Shown: one piece after another, positions 8,239 to 17,131 of the stretch
Position numbering within the stretch: the first letter of the stretch is position 1
How the letters are laid out: each line of letters opens with the position of its first letter
NCBI GenBank assembly: GCA_008363215.1
Contig: RHKP01000002.1
Coordinates: 1 to 64,000, forward strand
From: Cyanobacteria bacterium CYA
GTDB taxonomy: Bacteria; Planctomycetota; Phycisphaerae; Phycisphaerales; UBA1924
Direction: 5' to 3'
Length of the DNA stretch: 64,000 bases
Notes under the pieces: model-generated
Databases searched by the model: none
What the model was told of the DNA's origin: nothing
The model's input: the letters and a program-made list of their open reading frames with translations, nothing else
Program-made: the position numbers and the translations under genes

Positions 8239-10903
8239 GCAGGCCGTGGCGGCGTGCGCCCTTTGCGCCGTCGGCGTGACGGCCTCTGCGCAGGATCAGA
8301 CGCTTGTGGCGCCTGATTCGCCCGATGCAACCGTCGAACGCTATCTGCAACTGCACGGACTGGAGCAGTTGCAGGCGACCATGCTGCGAGAGCGCCTGGC
8401 AAACGCCACGGGCGATGAACGCCTCCAACTGGCCGAGCGACTGGGCGACATCTACGCGGAAATGTTGGGGGAAAACGCACCGCCCGAGCGGCGGATGGAA
8501 CTGGAACGGCTCAGCCGCGAACTGCTCGAAGCAGTGCCGGGGATCGATTCGTTCGCGTTGCGCATCAAACTGGCCAAGGCCCAGTACCTGCTGGCTGAGC
8601 GAATGGGTGAGCGCTGGCGGATGGGGCTTGCGGACAAGAACGAGACGGAAGAGGCACAACGCATGCTTTCGTCCGTGCGTGAGGCCTTTCGCGAACTTGG
8701 ACGATCCCTCAATGCGCGCGTGGAGACGATCGAGCGACAACGCCGGCGCGGCACGCAGGTGGACGAGGCGGCGCTGACGGCCCAACTCAGCGAAGCGCTG
8801 GCGCAGCGCTCGTCTGCGTTCTACTACGCGGGCTGGTCCGGGTATTACCTGGCACTGCTGACCGATCGCAAGGACATCGCCGAGTCGGCCGTGCAGGATC
8901 TGGGCTGGCTGCTCGGAGCCGAGGGCGGTCCGGTCAGCATCGAGCATCTGCGGGCGGCGCTGCTGCACTTCGAGCACGTGGCACGGGCGGGGCTGGCGGT
9001 GGGCCTGTGCCGCAGCATCGCGGGCGATCACGGCGGCGCCCTGACGTGGATGCGGACGCTGCGAGAATCGACCGACCTGCACGAGAGCGTGCGCAGCCAA
9101 CTGTTTTCGCGGCAGATGGACGTGCTGGCAAGGGCGGGGCGCTGGCGCGAGTTGTTCGATCACGTCGCGGCCCGCAACCAGCACCCGATGGACGTGCCCG
9201 ACGCACGCCTGCTCGCGGTGCTGGCCATGTCCATGCCCTCACGCGGAGCGCCGGACGACGCCGACGGGACGGCCCAGAAACTGGCGGCGCAGGCGATCTC
9301 GGATCTGGTGACCCGCGGCGAGGTCGGGCACGTGCTCGATCTGCTGCGTCGATTCGGCACGCTGCCGATCGGCGGTGAGGGTTTCATCGTGCGCTACGTG
9401 CGAGGGCTGCTGGCCTATGAGCAGGCAAGGCAGGCCCATCACGAGGCCGGCGAAGATGACTCCCTGCCGACTTCGCAGGCCGGGGTGAGCGCCAAGTACG
9501 GTGCGGCTGCCGACCTGTTGCGGGCGGCCTTCGCCTCCGGGGACGCAACGCGTTTCCCCGGTGAGCGGGTGCGGGCCGGGCTGTCGCTGGGCCTGGCCGA
9601 GTTCTACCGCGGGCGGCTGCTCGAAGCGGCCAATCGGTTTGAGGAGACGGCGTCTCTGGCGACCGATCCGCAGCGCCGCGAGGAAGCACTGTGGCTGGCG
9701 GTGGTCGCGCTGGACCGACTGGCGCTCGACGGCAATGAGGAAGCCAGGCAACGCTGCGAACGCATCGGCGTGGTCTATATGACTGAGTTCCCGGCGACGG
9801 AGCGGGCGGCCGTCATCCTGCTGCGCCGGGCTGACGCTGATGAGGTGCAGGTGGATCGGGCGATCGAGGTGCTCTTTGCGGTGGAGCGCACGTCTCCGAT
9901 CTACGAGTCGGCGCGCCGCCATCTCGGGCGATTGTTGTATCGGGCGTATCGGGGCGCATCATCGGAACGTCGCGACGCTGAGGGAGCGCGATTCCTCGCA
10001 GTGGCCGAGGAACTGCTCGATATGGACGAGACAGCGGTGCGCCGGGGCGACGCGAAGGAGGCGACCGCCGCGGCCCAGGCCGTGGTGGTGCGCGTGCGCC
10101 AGATCCTCGACGTCGTACTGTCGAGCGAGGCGCCCGAACTTCCCCGCGCCGAACAGGCGCTGGCACGCCTGGATCGCGTCGCCAACGAAACGGGCATGAA
10201 TCTGGACGACCTGCGCGGTGAGTTGACCTACCGGCGCCTTCAGATTGCGCACGCGGGCGGGCACGCCGAGCGCGTTGAGGAACTGCTCAACGAGTTGACG
10301 CGGCTGGGCGGGCGGTTCGCCCGGTCGGCCGAAAGATTGCTCTATCGCGATGCCTTGCGGGCATGGGAGCGCCCAGGAGCGGCCGCGGAAGAGGCTCGCG
10401 CGGTGGTGCGCTTCGGCGGACGCATCCTCGGCACGCCCGATGATCCGGGAGACCGGTTGAGCGACGACGTGCTGCTCGGCGTTGCCGATCGCGTGTCCGA
10501 AGCCGCCGCGTTCCTCTGGAAAAGTGAGTCGGACGAAACCATGCGCGGGCTGGCCCTCCGCTTGACGCGTCAGTGGTTCGAGCGCGGGCGGTGGACCGAG
10601 GGCATGCTGCGCCGTCTGGCCGAGACGGCCGAAGGCGCCGGCGAGCCTCGCCTGGTGTTTGAAGCATGGAACACACTTTCTGCGGTGTACGAGCCGGGCG
10701 AATCGACGTGGTTTGAAGCCCGCTACCACGCGATGCGGCTGCTGCTCGACATCGATCCGCAGCGAGGGCGCCAGGTGGTGTTGCAGCACGAGACGCTGTA
10801 CCCCAGTTTCGGGCCTGAGCCGTGGGGAGACAAGATCCGGGCGCTCGTCGCGCGGGCAAGGCTGCTGCCCCACGTGCCGGCGCCGGAGGGCGCGCGCCCA
10901 TGA
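8213..10903 (+). CDS. Large secreted TPR-like repeat protein
   Basis: 896 aa. ATG 8213 overlaps the end of the ExbD-like gene by 26 bp and gives a good signal peptide (basic RRRVNSKQ, then AVAACALCAVGVTASAQ); GTG 8228 is an alternative. The mature protein is helical throughout with TPR-like signatures, for example GLAEFYRGRLLEAANRFEETASLATDPQRREEALW and GHAERVEELLNELTRLGGRFARSAERLLYRDA. It contains no catalytic motif. It is likely periplasmic and, by position, a scaffold or adaptor for the ExbB/ExbD-like motor. Its stop overlaps the following ATG (ATGA at 10900). Confidence 0.8.
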   Translation: MFRRRVNSKQAVAACALCAVGVTASAQDQTLVAPDSPDATVERYLQLHGLEQLQATMLRERLANATGDERLQLAERLGDIYAEMLGENAPPERRMELERLSRELLEAVPGIDSFALRIKLAKAQYLLAERMGERWRMGLADKNETEEAQRMLSSVREAFRELGRSLNARVETIERQRRRGTQVDEAALTAQLSEALAQRSSAFYYAGWSGYYLALLTDRKDIAESAVQDLGWLLGAEGGPVSIEHLRAALLHFEHVARAGLAVGLCRSIAGDHGGALTWMRTLRESTDLHESVRSQLFSRQMDVLARAGRWRELFDHVAARNQHPMDVPDARLLAVLAMSMPSRGAPDDADGTAQKLAAQAISDLVTRGEVGHVLDLLRRFGTLPIGGEGFIVRYVRGLLAYEQARQAHHEAGEDDSLPTSQAGVSAKYGAAADLLRAAFASGDATRFPGERVRAGLSLGLAEFYRGRLLEAANRFEETASLATDPQRREEALWLAVVALDRLALDGNEEARQRCERIGVVYMTEFPATERAAVILLRRADADEVQVDRAIEVLFAVERTSPIYESARRHLGRLLYRAYRGASSERRDAEGARFLAVAEELLDMDETAVRRGDAKEATAAAQAVVVRVRQILDVVLSSEAPELPRAEQALARLDRVANETGMNLDDLRGELTYRRLQIAHAGGHAERVEELLNELTRLGGRFARSAERLLYRDALRAWERPGAAAEEARAVVRFGGRILGTPDDPGDRLSDDVLLGVADRVSEAAAFLWKSESDETMRGLALRLTRQWFERGRWTEGMLRRLAETAEGAGEPRLVFEAWNTLSAVYEPGESTWFEARYHAMRLLLDIDPQRGRQVVLQHETLYPSFGPEPWGDKIRALVARARLLPHVPAPEGARP

Positions 10904-13608
10904 CGCATTCTTCGCACATGGACGGCCTGATCGCCCGCTTCCTTGGCCCGGATGCGGCTCGCGGCGGGCCGTACGCACTGCTGGGGCTTTCGTCCGGCGC
11001 GCTGACAGAGGTTGAGATTCTCGCCGCACGCGACCGGCAGATGCTCCGCGTCGATCAGCACGCCGAGAGTCTCACTCCTGCCGGCGACGAGGTTCGGCTG
11101 GCACTGCACGCTGCGGCGGCGCAGTTGCTCAATCCGGCGGTGCGGGAACACCTGCGTGCCCGCGGGCTGGCCGAGCAGCGGCGCGCGCTGATCCTCGGGC
11201 TCGAACACGACGTGGTGCTGACGCTGGGCATGTACGGTGGGTGGACGCGGCGCAGTCTGCCGCGCCTCGTGGCTCTGGCGCATGCGCGGGGGCTGCGCGC
11301 CAACGACGTGGCCGAGGCGGTGCGCGGCATCGCACAGCGGCGGGCCAGGCCGAGACCCAACGCCGACAAGCCCGTGACGCGGCGCGTAGTCGCCCAGCCC
11401 GCCACGGCGCAAGTGGTGGCGCGACACCGCCGGGCCTGGCTGATCATCGGCGTGGTGGCGCTGTGCTCGATTCTGGTGGCCGGCGCCGCGATTCGCGGAG
11501 CGCTCCACTCGGGTGCCCGCCGCGGCGGTGAGGTGGCGATGCTGCCCGGACCGCGCGATCAGAGGCCCACGCCCATCGTGCTCCCGCCGCAGAACGACGA
11601 CGACGAACCGGTCGAGCCGGGCGTGGAAGTCCCTCCTGAAGCAGCGCCCGCAGACGTGCTTCCCTCGCTCGAACGGGCGCTGTCGCTGGCCGGAAGCGAC
11701 CCGCCCGCAGCCGAGCGACTGGGAGTCGAGGGCGTGCGCGGGCTCTCGCGGCACTGGCTTGCGTTTGACGCGGCGCAGCGTGCCCGCACGCAGGACGTCG
11801 TGCTTGAGTTGATGTACCGGCTCGGCGGCTCGTCAATGAACACACGCCCCATGTTCGAGGCCGTCGGCGCAGGAGCCGAACTGCTGCGGTCGGACCAGGC
11901 GACCCTGAACAGCGACGACGTGGCCCGCGCCGCGTGGTCGGTCGGCATGCTCACGCGCCTGCGGCGCGAGAGTGACCTTTCGGCGCAGTCGCAGATGCTG
12001 ATCGACCGCTGGCTGGGGTCGGCCTTGCAGGGCGCACGTCCGGCGCAGGCGAGTTTTGCCGAGGGGGCCATCGCCGCGTTGCAGGTCATGGCCCCGGTGC
12101 TGGCAGGGCGCGACCCGGGCGATCCTGCCGCGTGGCGGGCCTGGGCGCGCGGCGTGGAGGTTCTCACAGAGACCGACGCGGCGCGCCGCGCCCTGCTGCT
12201 CGCGCAGGGCGGCGAGCACGTACTCGCCTCCCGGCTGGGCCCGCAGCGGGCCGCCGGCGCCTTCGAGTCCATCGCCGCGGTGATTCAGGCCATGCCCTGG
12301 GAGGTCTCCCAGTCGCGGCAGTGGCTCGTGCGCCAGTTTGACAATCGCGAAGTCAGCACGCCGGCGCTCAGCGCCGCCACTCAGGCGCTGGTGGCGCACG
12401 GAGGGGCGGAGAACATCGATCCGACGATGGTGCTGCCGGCCAACGCAAGCGAGTTGGATCGCCGCGCCCTGCGAGATCGATTCGTCGATGCGTGGGGTCT
12501 CAGCGAGCCGGGCTCGGACACCGAGGTGCTCGATCTCCTCGATCGAGCGTTGACCGAACTGGACGCCGGCCTGGCTCCGACCAGCACCGGAGAGCAGTTG
12601 CTCCGCAGTGCCGTGGGGTATGCCCGGTTGAATGCCGCCGCGAGCGCTCGCTGGCAGGGTGACGGGGCCGCCGCCATTCAGATGCTTGAACACTTCCGAG
12701 TGCCCGACTCTGCATTATCCAGGCCCGCCGGTGGGGCCGACCTTGTGAGCGGCTCGGACGCGAACTGGGCCGAGCGCTACCTCCAGCAGGGTGCCAACAT
12801 CAATCGCCGCCTCGAACTGCTCGACGAACTGCGAGGCAGCGGCGGCAGCCGGCTCGGGCCGGTCGATGCGGAGGTGCTCGTCGCCGAAGCACTGCGCGGC
12901 AGCGGGCGCGGCGTGCGAGAACGGGCGCGCACAGCCGTCGAGCAGTATGGATCGTCGCCCGCAGTCGTCAACGCCCTGCTGGAAGAAGCGTGGCGCATTC
13001 CGCCGATTGCGTCGATGTCCGACCTGATTTCCAACGTCACGCTGTCGCCGCTGCCCGATCGCAACAGCCCCGCGTGGCGGGCGGCCGTGCGCCGCGCGCT
13101 GGTCGAACGCATGCTCGAACTGCTCAGTGCCGAGGGCGAGACCGCCGCGATCGACCTGCTCGGCACGCTCCTCGACGACGCATACATGGAGCGTACGGCC
13201 GTCAATCGCGCGATGTCCTCGACCGGCGATGGATCGTCGCAACCTTGCGAACGCTCGGCGCTCCAGTTGCGGGCAAGGTGGACGCAACTTGCCGAGCGCA
13301 TGCCTGCGTCGCGACTGCCCATCACGCTTTCCGAAGTAGAGCGACGGCGATCGGGGCGTATCGCGCTGGCCCGCGGGCTGGTGCAGCAGTTCGTCGTCGA
13401 GCAGGTTGCGCTGGCCGAGACGATGGGCATCGTGGTGGCGGCCGAACGCCCCGGTCTTGCGTCGTCGGTACAGGGCGTGCTCGACCAACTCGACGCCGAC
13501 ATCCAGCGGTCCACGCACGTCTTCGAACAGGTGGCCCGGATCGAGCGAGCGATGGTGCAGTTGTGGGAACTCAGGCTCGGGCTGGACGTGAACGGGGGGA
13601 ACGGATGA
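10900..13608 (+). CDS. Single-pass membrane protein with J-domain-like N-terminus
   Basis: 902 aa from ATG 10900. Residues about 20-95 (YALLGLSSGALTEVEILAARDRQM..., LHAAAAQLLNPAVREHLRAR) match the helix pattern of DnaJ-type domains (pYxLLGl ... L..A...L.dp..R), but an HPD tripeptide is not seen, so co-chaperone activity is unlikely. One transmembrane helix lies near 190-215 (AWLIIGVVALCSILVAGAAI). After an acidic Pro-rich linker (NDDDEPVEPGVEVPPEAAPA) follows a long helical domain of about 650 residues without recognisable motifs. The J-like part would be cytosolic and the long part periplasmic. It is seventh in the operon and overlaps the next gene at ATGA 13605. Confidence 0.75.
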   Translation: MTHSSHMDGLIARFLGPDAARGGPYALLGLSSGALTEVEILAARDRQMLRVDQHAESLTPAGDEVRLALHAAAAQLLNPAVREHLRARGLAEQRRALILGLEHDVVLTLGMYGGWTRRSLPRLVALAHARGLRANDVAEAVRGIAQRRARPRPNADKPVTRRVVAQPATAQVVARHRRAWLIIGVVALCSILVAGAAIRGALHSGARRGGEVAMLPGPRDQRPTPIVLPPQNDDDEPVEPGVEVPPEAAPADVLPSLERALSLAGSDPPAAERLGVEGVRGLSRHWLAFDAAQRARTQDVVLELMYRLGGSSMNTRPMFEAVGAGAELLRSDQATLNSDDVARAAWSVGMLTRLRRESDLSAQSQMLIDRWLGSALQGARPAQASFAEGAIAALQVMAPVLAGRDPGDPAAWRAWARGVEVLTETDAARRALLLAQGGEHVLASRLGPQRAAGAFESIAAVIQAMPWEVSQSRQWLVRQFDNREVSTPALSAATQALVAHGGAENIDPTMVLPANASELDRRALRDRFVDAWGLSEPGSDTEVLDLLDRALTELDAGLAPTSTGEQLLRSAVGYARLNAAASARWQGDGAAAIQMLEHFRVPDSALSRPAGGADLVSGSDANWAERYLQQGANINRRLELLDELRGSGGSRLGPVDAEVLVAEALRGSGRGVRERARTAVEQYGSSPAVVNALLEEAWRIPPIASMSDLISNVTLSPLPDRNSPAWRAAVRRALVERMLELLSAEGETAAIDLLGTLLDDAYMERTAVNRAMSSTGDGSSQPCERSALQLRARWTQLAERMPASRLPITLSEVERRRSGRIALARGLVQQFVVEQVALAETMGIVVAAERPGLASSVQGVLDQLDADIQRSTHVFEQVARIERAMVQLWELRLGLDVNGGNG

Positions 13609-14573
13609 CAAGGCTCCATTCCATCGTGCTGCGAGTGCTCGCGCTGGCCTTGATCTGCACGCCGGGGGCCGGCTCGCTTCAGCAGGAATCACTGCCCGCC
13701 GATACGCCGCCGCCGACGGCCCCCACACTGGACGAGCGCTTGCATGCGCTCACTCCGGCCGATCCAGAGGCCTACTTCCTGCTCGGTGAAGAACTGGCGG
13801 CCGAGCCGCAGACGCCGGGTAATCTCGAACTGAGCCAGAGGCTCTACGTGCTGGCGATCGTGCTGGCATCACGGGATGAAGCCCTGCGCACGACCGCGGC
13901 CGGCGCGGCGCTGGGGCTGCTGGACATCACGCGGTCTGAAGCCGATCGGCGGGCGCTGCGGTCGATCGCCAGCACGCTCGATCCGCGTTTCGGCACGCGG
14001 GACTGGAGCCGCTCAACCGAGGCCGGCGTCAGCGACGACGTCGCCTACGACGCGGCGACGACGCTGGGCGCCATCCGCGCCGGCATGGGCACGATGGTGC
14101 GCAATGAACTCAAGCGGCCGGAGATCCGCTCGCTGATCGACAGGCACAGCGCGCTGATCACCGGTGCGCTCGGCCAGAACATCCTGCCCGAACTTGAGCA
14201 TCAGGCTGATGCGTGGCCGTGCCCCGAGTGCCGCAATGAGCGCATCGTCACCAAACGCCACACGGGGCAGGTGGAGCGCGTGCTCTGCTACACCTGCGGG
14301 GGGAACCCGGGCCCGGTGCTCACACGCGAGCAGTACATCGGGCAGTTGCGCTTTGAAGCGCAGGTTCTGAACAGTGCCCCGCGGTCGTGGGGGGTCCAGG
14401 TGGCCGCCGACCTGGGTGCACCCCTCCGCGAGGCTGACATCGCCGAACTGCCGATCCGCTTCGGCATAGACGTCACACGCCCGTGGTTCCGCGACGGCGC
14501 GTGGGTCGGCGAGCCGGACGACACAGCGGAAAAAGACCCCGCATCGCCCGATGCGTCTGGACCGACGCCATAG
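13605..14573 (+). CDS. Secreted protein with zinc-ribbon-like motif
   Basis: 322 aa from ATG 13605, overlapping the previous stop. The signal peptide is SIVLRVLALALICTPGAGS. Next comes a helical region (ADPEAYFLLGEELAAEPQTPGNLELSQRLYVLAIVLA). Near residues 205-230 a CPECRNERI...VLCYTCGGNPG segment has two CxxC pairs spaced like a zinc ribbon. The C-terminus (FGIDVTRPWFRDGAWV...) is of unknown type. An exported zinc ribbon is unusual because most are cytosolic. It is the last gene of the run; a 71-bp gap separates it from the tRNA-binding protein gene. Function is not recognised. Confidence 0.75.
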   Translation: MTRLHSIVLRVLALALICTPGAGSLQQESLPADTPPPTAPTLDERLHALTPADPEAYFLLGEELAAEPQTPGNLELSQRLYVLAIVLASRDEALRTTAAGAALGLLDITRSEADRRALRSIASTLDPRFGTRDWSRSTEAGVSDDVAYDAATTLGAIRAGMGTMVRNELKRPEIRSLIDRHSALITGALGQNILPELEHQADAWPCPECRNERIVTKRHTGQVERVLCYTCGGNPGPVLTREQYIGQLRFEAQVLNSAPRSWGVQVAADLGAPLREADIAELPIRFGIDVTRPWFRDGAWVGEPDDTAEKDPASPDASGPTP

Positions 14574-14644
14574 TCGCTCCACCGGTCGATCCACGCCCCG
14601 GACAATCGCTCCTAGACTGCCCCGGCCCATCGAGAGGAGCAGGC

Positions 14645-15034
14645 ATGAGCCAAGCCGAGAACGCAGCACCCGCCACGAATGCCTTCAAGCCCGAGATTTC
14701 CTACGACGACTTTGTGAAAGTCGATCTGCGCGTCGCCCGCATCGTCAGCGCCGAGCCGCATCCCAATGCCGATCGCCTGGTCAAACTGCAACTGGATGAC
14801 GGGTCCGGGCAACCTCGGCAGATCTGCGCCGGTATCCGAGGACACTACCAGCCTGATCAACTGATCGGGCGCCAGATCATCATCGTCGCCAACCTGGCGC
14901 CGCGGAAGATCCGCGGCGAGGAGTCGCGCGGAATGCTGCTGGCCGCCAGCGACGCCCCCAAGGACAGCGAAGAACGCCGCATCATTCTGCTTGCGCCCAT
15001 GAGCGAGATCGCGCCGGGCTCGACGGTTTCCTGA
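14645..15034 (+). CDS. tRNA-binding domain protein (Trbp111/MetRS C-terminal-like)
   Basis: 129 aa. The whole protein is one OB-fold tRNA-binding domain, as in Trbp111, CsaA and the C-terminus of methionyl-tRNA synthetase: FVKVDLRVARIVSAEPHPNADRLVKLQ, QICAGIRGHY, GRQIIIVANLAPRKIRGEESRGMLLAA. Members act as dimers that bind the tRNA elbow or, for CsaA, peptides. ATG 14645 follows a GAGAGGAG ribosome site. It is a stand-alone gene after the VWA/ExbB-like operon and convergent with 15044-15982. Which aminoacylation partner it serves cannot be told here. Confidence 0.92.
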   Translation: MSQAENAAPATNAFKPEISYDDFVKVDLRVARIVSAEPHPNADRLVKLQLDDGSGQPRQICAGIRGHYQPDQLIGRQIIIVANLAPRKIRGEESRGMLLAASDAPKDSEERRIILLAPMSEIAPGSTVS

Positions 15035-15043
15035 TCGGCGCGA

Positions 15044-15982
15044 TCACCACGGCTTGCCGTCGTTGCGCTCATCCTTCGGATCTTCACGGTCGCTGTCGCT
15101 GCTGCGCGGGCCGCGTCCCCATCGCCCGCTCATGCGCTCGACCATGCGCTCGGCCATGCGCGAAACCCACTGCGAACGCTCCGATTCGTCCTTATTGAGC
15201 CCCTGCTCCCGGGCCTCCAGGTCGGCACGAAGACGCTTGATCTCGTGCCGGGCGATCTGCTGGCGCAGTTCAAAGTGCCGCTCGGCCAGTTCGGTGAACG
15301 CAGCCACCGCCTGCTCGCGGGTCATGGCGCCGCTGTGCAATGCCTCACGCACCTTTCCCGAGGTTTCGATCCAGTCGGCCCCCAGGCGGAACTGCTCCAT
15401 CTTGAGTTGGCCCAACTCCGGGTCGTCGCGCTGCACCTGCATGATCTCGACGATCATGGGCGCCACGCGCCGGAGCGTCTCTTGTCCCATGCCGGCCTGT
15501 TCGGAGTCCGCTCGCGTGAGACGCTCGTGCAACCATGGCATCTGATTCTGCACAAACACCGTGATTTCTTCAGCGGTGGGAACGGGTCCGCTCTCACCGT
15601 GACCCATGCCCGGAAAGCCGCCAGGACCGCGCCCCACTACGCCCGGCGCCATCTCGCCGCCCGGCACGCCCGGGCCGCCGGGCCCAAAACGACGCTCCCC
15701 CGGCTCACGCTCGCCGAAGCGCTCGCGCACGGGACGATCGGGCATCGCCTCGATCAGTTCGGCCGGGTCAATCTCCTCGCCCGCCTCGACTCGCGCCAGA
15801 AGTTTCTCAAGCCGATCGAGCGACTCGCGCGCATGCTCGATGCGCAGCCGCAGCCGATCACGCAGCGTCTCAGGCTGGTCAGGCTGCTGCTGCGGCGTCG
15901 GTTCAGGCTTGTCCTGAGCCGGTGCCACCGGCGTCAGCACCCAGGACAACGCTACCAGACACGTCAGATGCTTGGTGCGCAT
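15044..15982 (-). CDS. Secreted helical protein with Gly/Pro/Met-rich linker (CpxP/Spy-like pattern)
   Basis: 312 aa. Signal peptide TCLVALSWVLTPVAPAQ, then a helical segment (LRDRLRLRIEHARESLDRLEKLLARVE, about 45-75). A low-complexity linker rich in Gly, Pro and Met follows (about 100-130), then a long helical region (LRRVAPMIVEIMQVQRDDPELGQLKMEQFRLG, REQAVAAFTELAERHFELRQQIARHEIKRL). The layout recalls Spy/CpxP-like periplasmic helical proteins, but no LTxxQ motif is seen. It is the third gene of a sigma factor/anti-sigma/secreted protein operon. Its ATG shares a base with the stop of the anti-sigma-like gene (TGATG). It may be an envelope stress sensor or chaperone (inference). Confidence 0.7.
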   Translation of the reverse strand: MRTKHLTCLVALSWVLTPVAPAQDKPEPTPQQQPDQPETLRDRLRLRIEHARESLDRLEKLLARVEAGEEIDPAELIEAMPDRPVRERFGEREPGERRFGPGGPGVPGGEMAPGVVGRGPGGFPGMGHGESGPVPTAEEITVFVQNQMPWLHERLTRADSEQAGMGQETLRRVAPMIVEIMQVQRDDPELGQLKMEQFRLGADWIETSGKVREALHSGAMTREQAVAAFTELAERHFELRQQIARHEIKRLRADLEAREQGLNKDESERSQWVSRMAERMVERMSGRWGRGPRSSDSDREDPKDERNDGKPW

Positions 15983-16464
15983 CAGATCGAATCCTCCGTA
16001 TCAAGCAGCGTGTCCTCTGCCTGGTCGAACAGAGCCTCGTCCAGTTCGCCGATCGAGGCCGCTCGCTCCTCCAGCGAAGCAAGGTCGGGCAGATCTTCCC
16101 GCAGCCACGCAACCGTGGCGATCAGTTCGTCAACCTCTTCTGCCGGACTCAGCGGGTCGACCTGTGCGATCGGGCCCGGGACCGGCCTACTGGCAGGCTT
16201 GGACGACAGGAGCAGGACGACCGCCGATCCAACGATCAGCAGCATGGCCGCCGCCGCCAGAACCGCGTGGCTACGCCACCAGGCGCGAGCGCCGGCGCGG
16301 GCGAAGGACAGCGGCGGTGGTGCGAGAACTTCGCGACGGACGGCATCGGCGATGCGGGCTTCGAATTCCGCGTCGGGTTGCTCACGAAGGGCCTTGCCCA
16401 GCGAGTGCAGCGCCCGTTCGATCGGTTCGACTCCGGCGTCGTTGTGGAAGGGTGTGTCGCTCAT
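15982..16464 (-). CDS. Probable anti-sigma factor, single-pass membrane protein
   Basis: 160 aa. The cytosolic part is about residues 1-70. One transmembrane helix lies near 72-92 (HAVLAAAAMLLIVGSAVVLLLSS). A short acidic periplasmic tail follows (EEVDELIATVAWLREDLPDLASLEERAASIGELDEALFDQAEDTLLDTED). No zinc-binding HxxxCxxC (ZAS) motif is present. The anti-sigma call rests on position: it starts inside the stop of an ECF sigma gene and ends inside the start of a secreted partner. Translational coupling of all three suggests fixed stoichiometry. Confidence 0.65.
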   Translation of the reverse strand: MSDTPFHNDAGVEPIERALHSLGKALREQPDAEFEARIADAVRREVLAPPPLSFARAGARAWWRSHAVLAAAAMLLIVGSAVVLLLSSKPASRPVPGPIAQVDPLSPAEEVDELIATVAWLREDLPDLASLEERAASIGELDEALFDQAEDTLLDTEDSI

Positions 16465-17057
16465 CGCGAAGACTCCATTTCGTTCTCACCGGCCGGTGCT
16501 TCCATCCGATCCCGCAGTTTTCGCAGTGCCCTGTGATGTCGTGCCAGCAGCGTACCCATAGGTTCACCGGTCAGATCCGCAATCTCCCGAAAACTCAACT
16601 CCCCGTGATGCCGCAACTCGATGATCTCGCGATCGGCTTCTGAAAGGGTCGCCAGCGCCCCCCGCAGCGCGTCGAGATCCTCGACGCTGACACCCTTCTC
16701 GGCCGGCGCACGCGTCAACTCCGGGTCGTGCCCGTTGGTCTCCACCATCGACCGACGACGCCGACGGATCTCGTCCCTCACCCGGTTCATCGCAACGCGG
16801 AAAAGCCAGGCCTCGAAACGTCCGCTGTCCCGATACTCTCCGCTCGTCACTTTTCGAGCCACCGTGACGAAGACCGACTGGGTGACTTCCTCGGCCGCCT
16901 CGTTGGAGTTCAGACGACTTCGCGCCAACGCGAAGACGCGCCTGCTGTAGATTCTGACCAGTTCGGACCATGCGCCGTCCTCACCCGAGGCTGCCCGTTC
17001 AAGGAGTGCGGTCAGCCCATCCGGCGGGAGTGTGTCCTGACCCCGATCCTGGACCAA
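16461..17057 (-). CDS. ECF-type RNA polymerase sigma factor (first)
   Basis: About 198 aa. Region 2 reads WSELVRIYSRRVFALARSRL...FEAWLFRVAMNRVRDEIRRRRR. Region 4 reads LATLSEADREIIELRHHGELSFREIADLTGEPMGTLLARHHRALRKLRDRM, with a normal helix-turn-helix. There is no ATG near the N-terminus. A TTG at 17057 preceded by AAGGGGG is the best-placed start; a TTG at 17084 adds nine residues. It is the first gene of an operon with an anti-sigma-like membrane protein and a secreted helical protein, so it probably answers an envelope signal. It is divergent from the DUF4286 gene. Confidence 0.9.
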   Translation of the reverse strand: MVQDRGQDTLPPDGLTALLERAASGEDGAWSELVRIYSRRVFALARSRLNSNEAAEEVTQSVFVTVARKVTSGEYRDSGRFEAWLFRVAMNRVRDEIRRRRRSMVETNGHDPELTRAPAEKGVSVEDLDALRGALATLSEADREIIELRHHGELSFREIADLTGEPMGTLLARHHRALRKLRDRMEAPAGENEMESSR

Positions 17058-17131
17058 TTCAGCCCCCTTGTTCAGTGGGCACAACGCCCCGGCGGGCCCG
17101 AGATTGCCTGGCTTGGAGTATCCTGTGGCAC

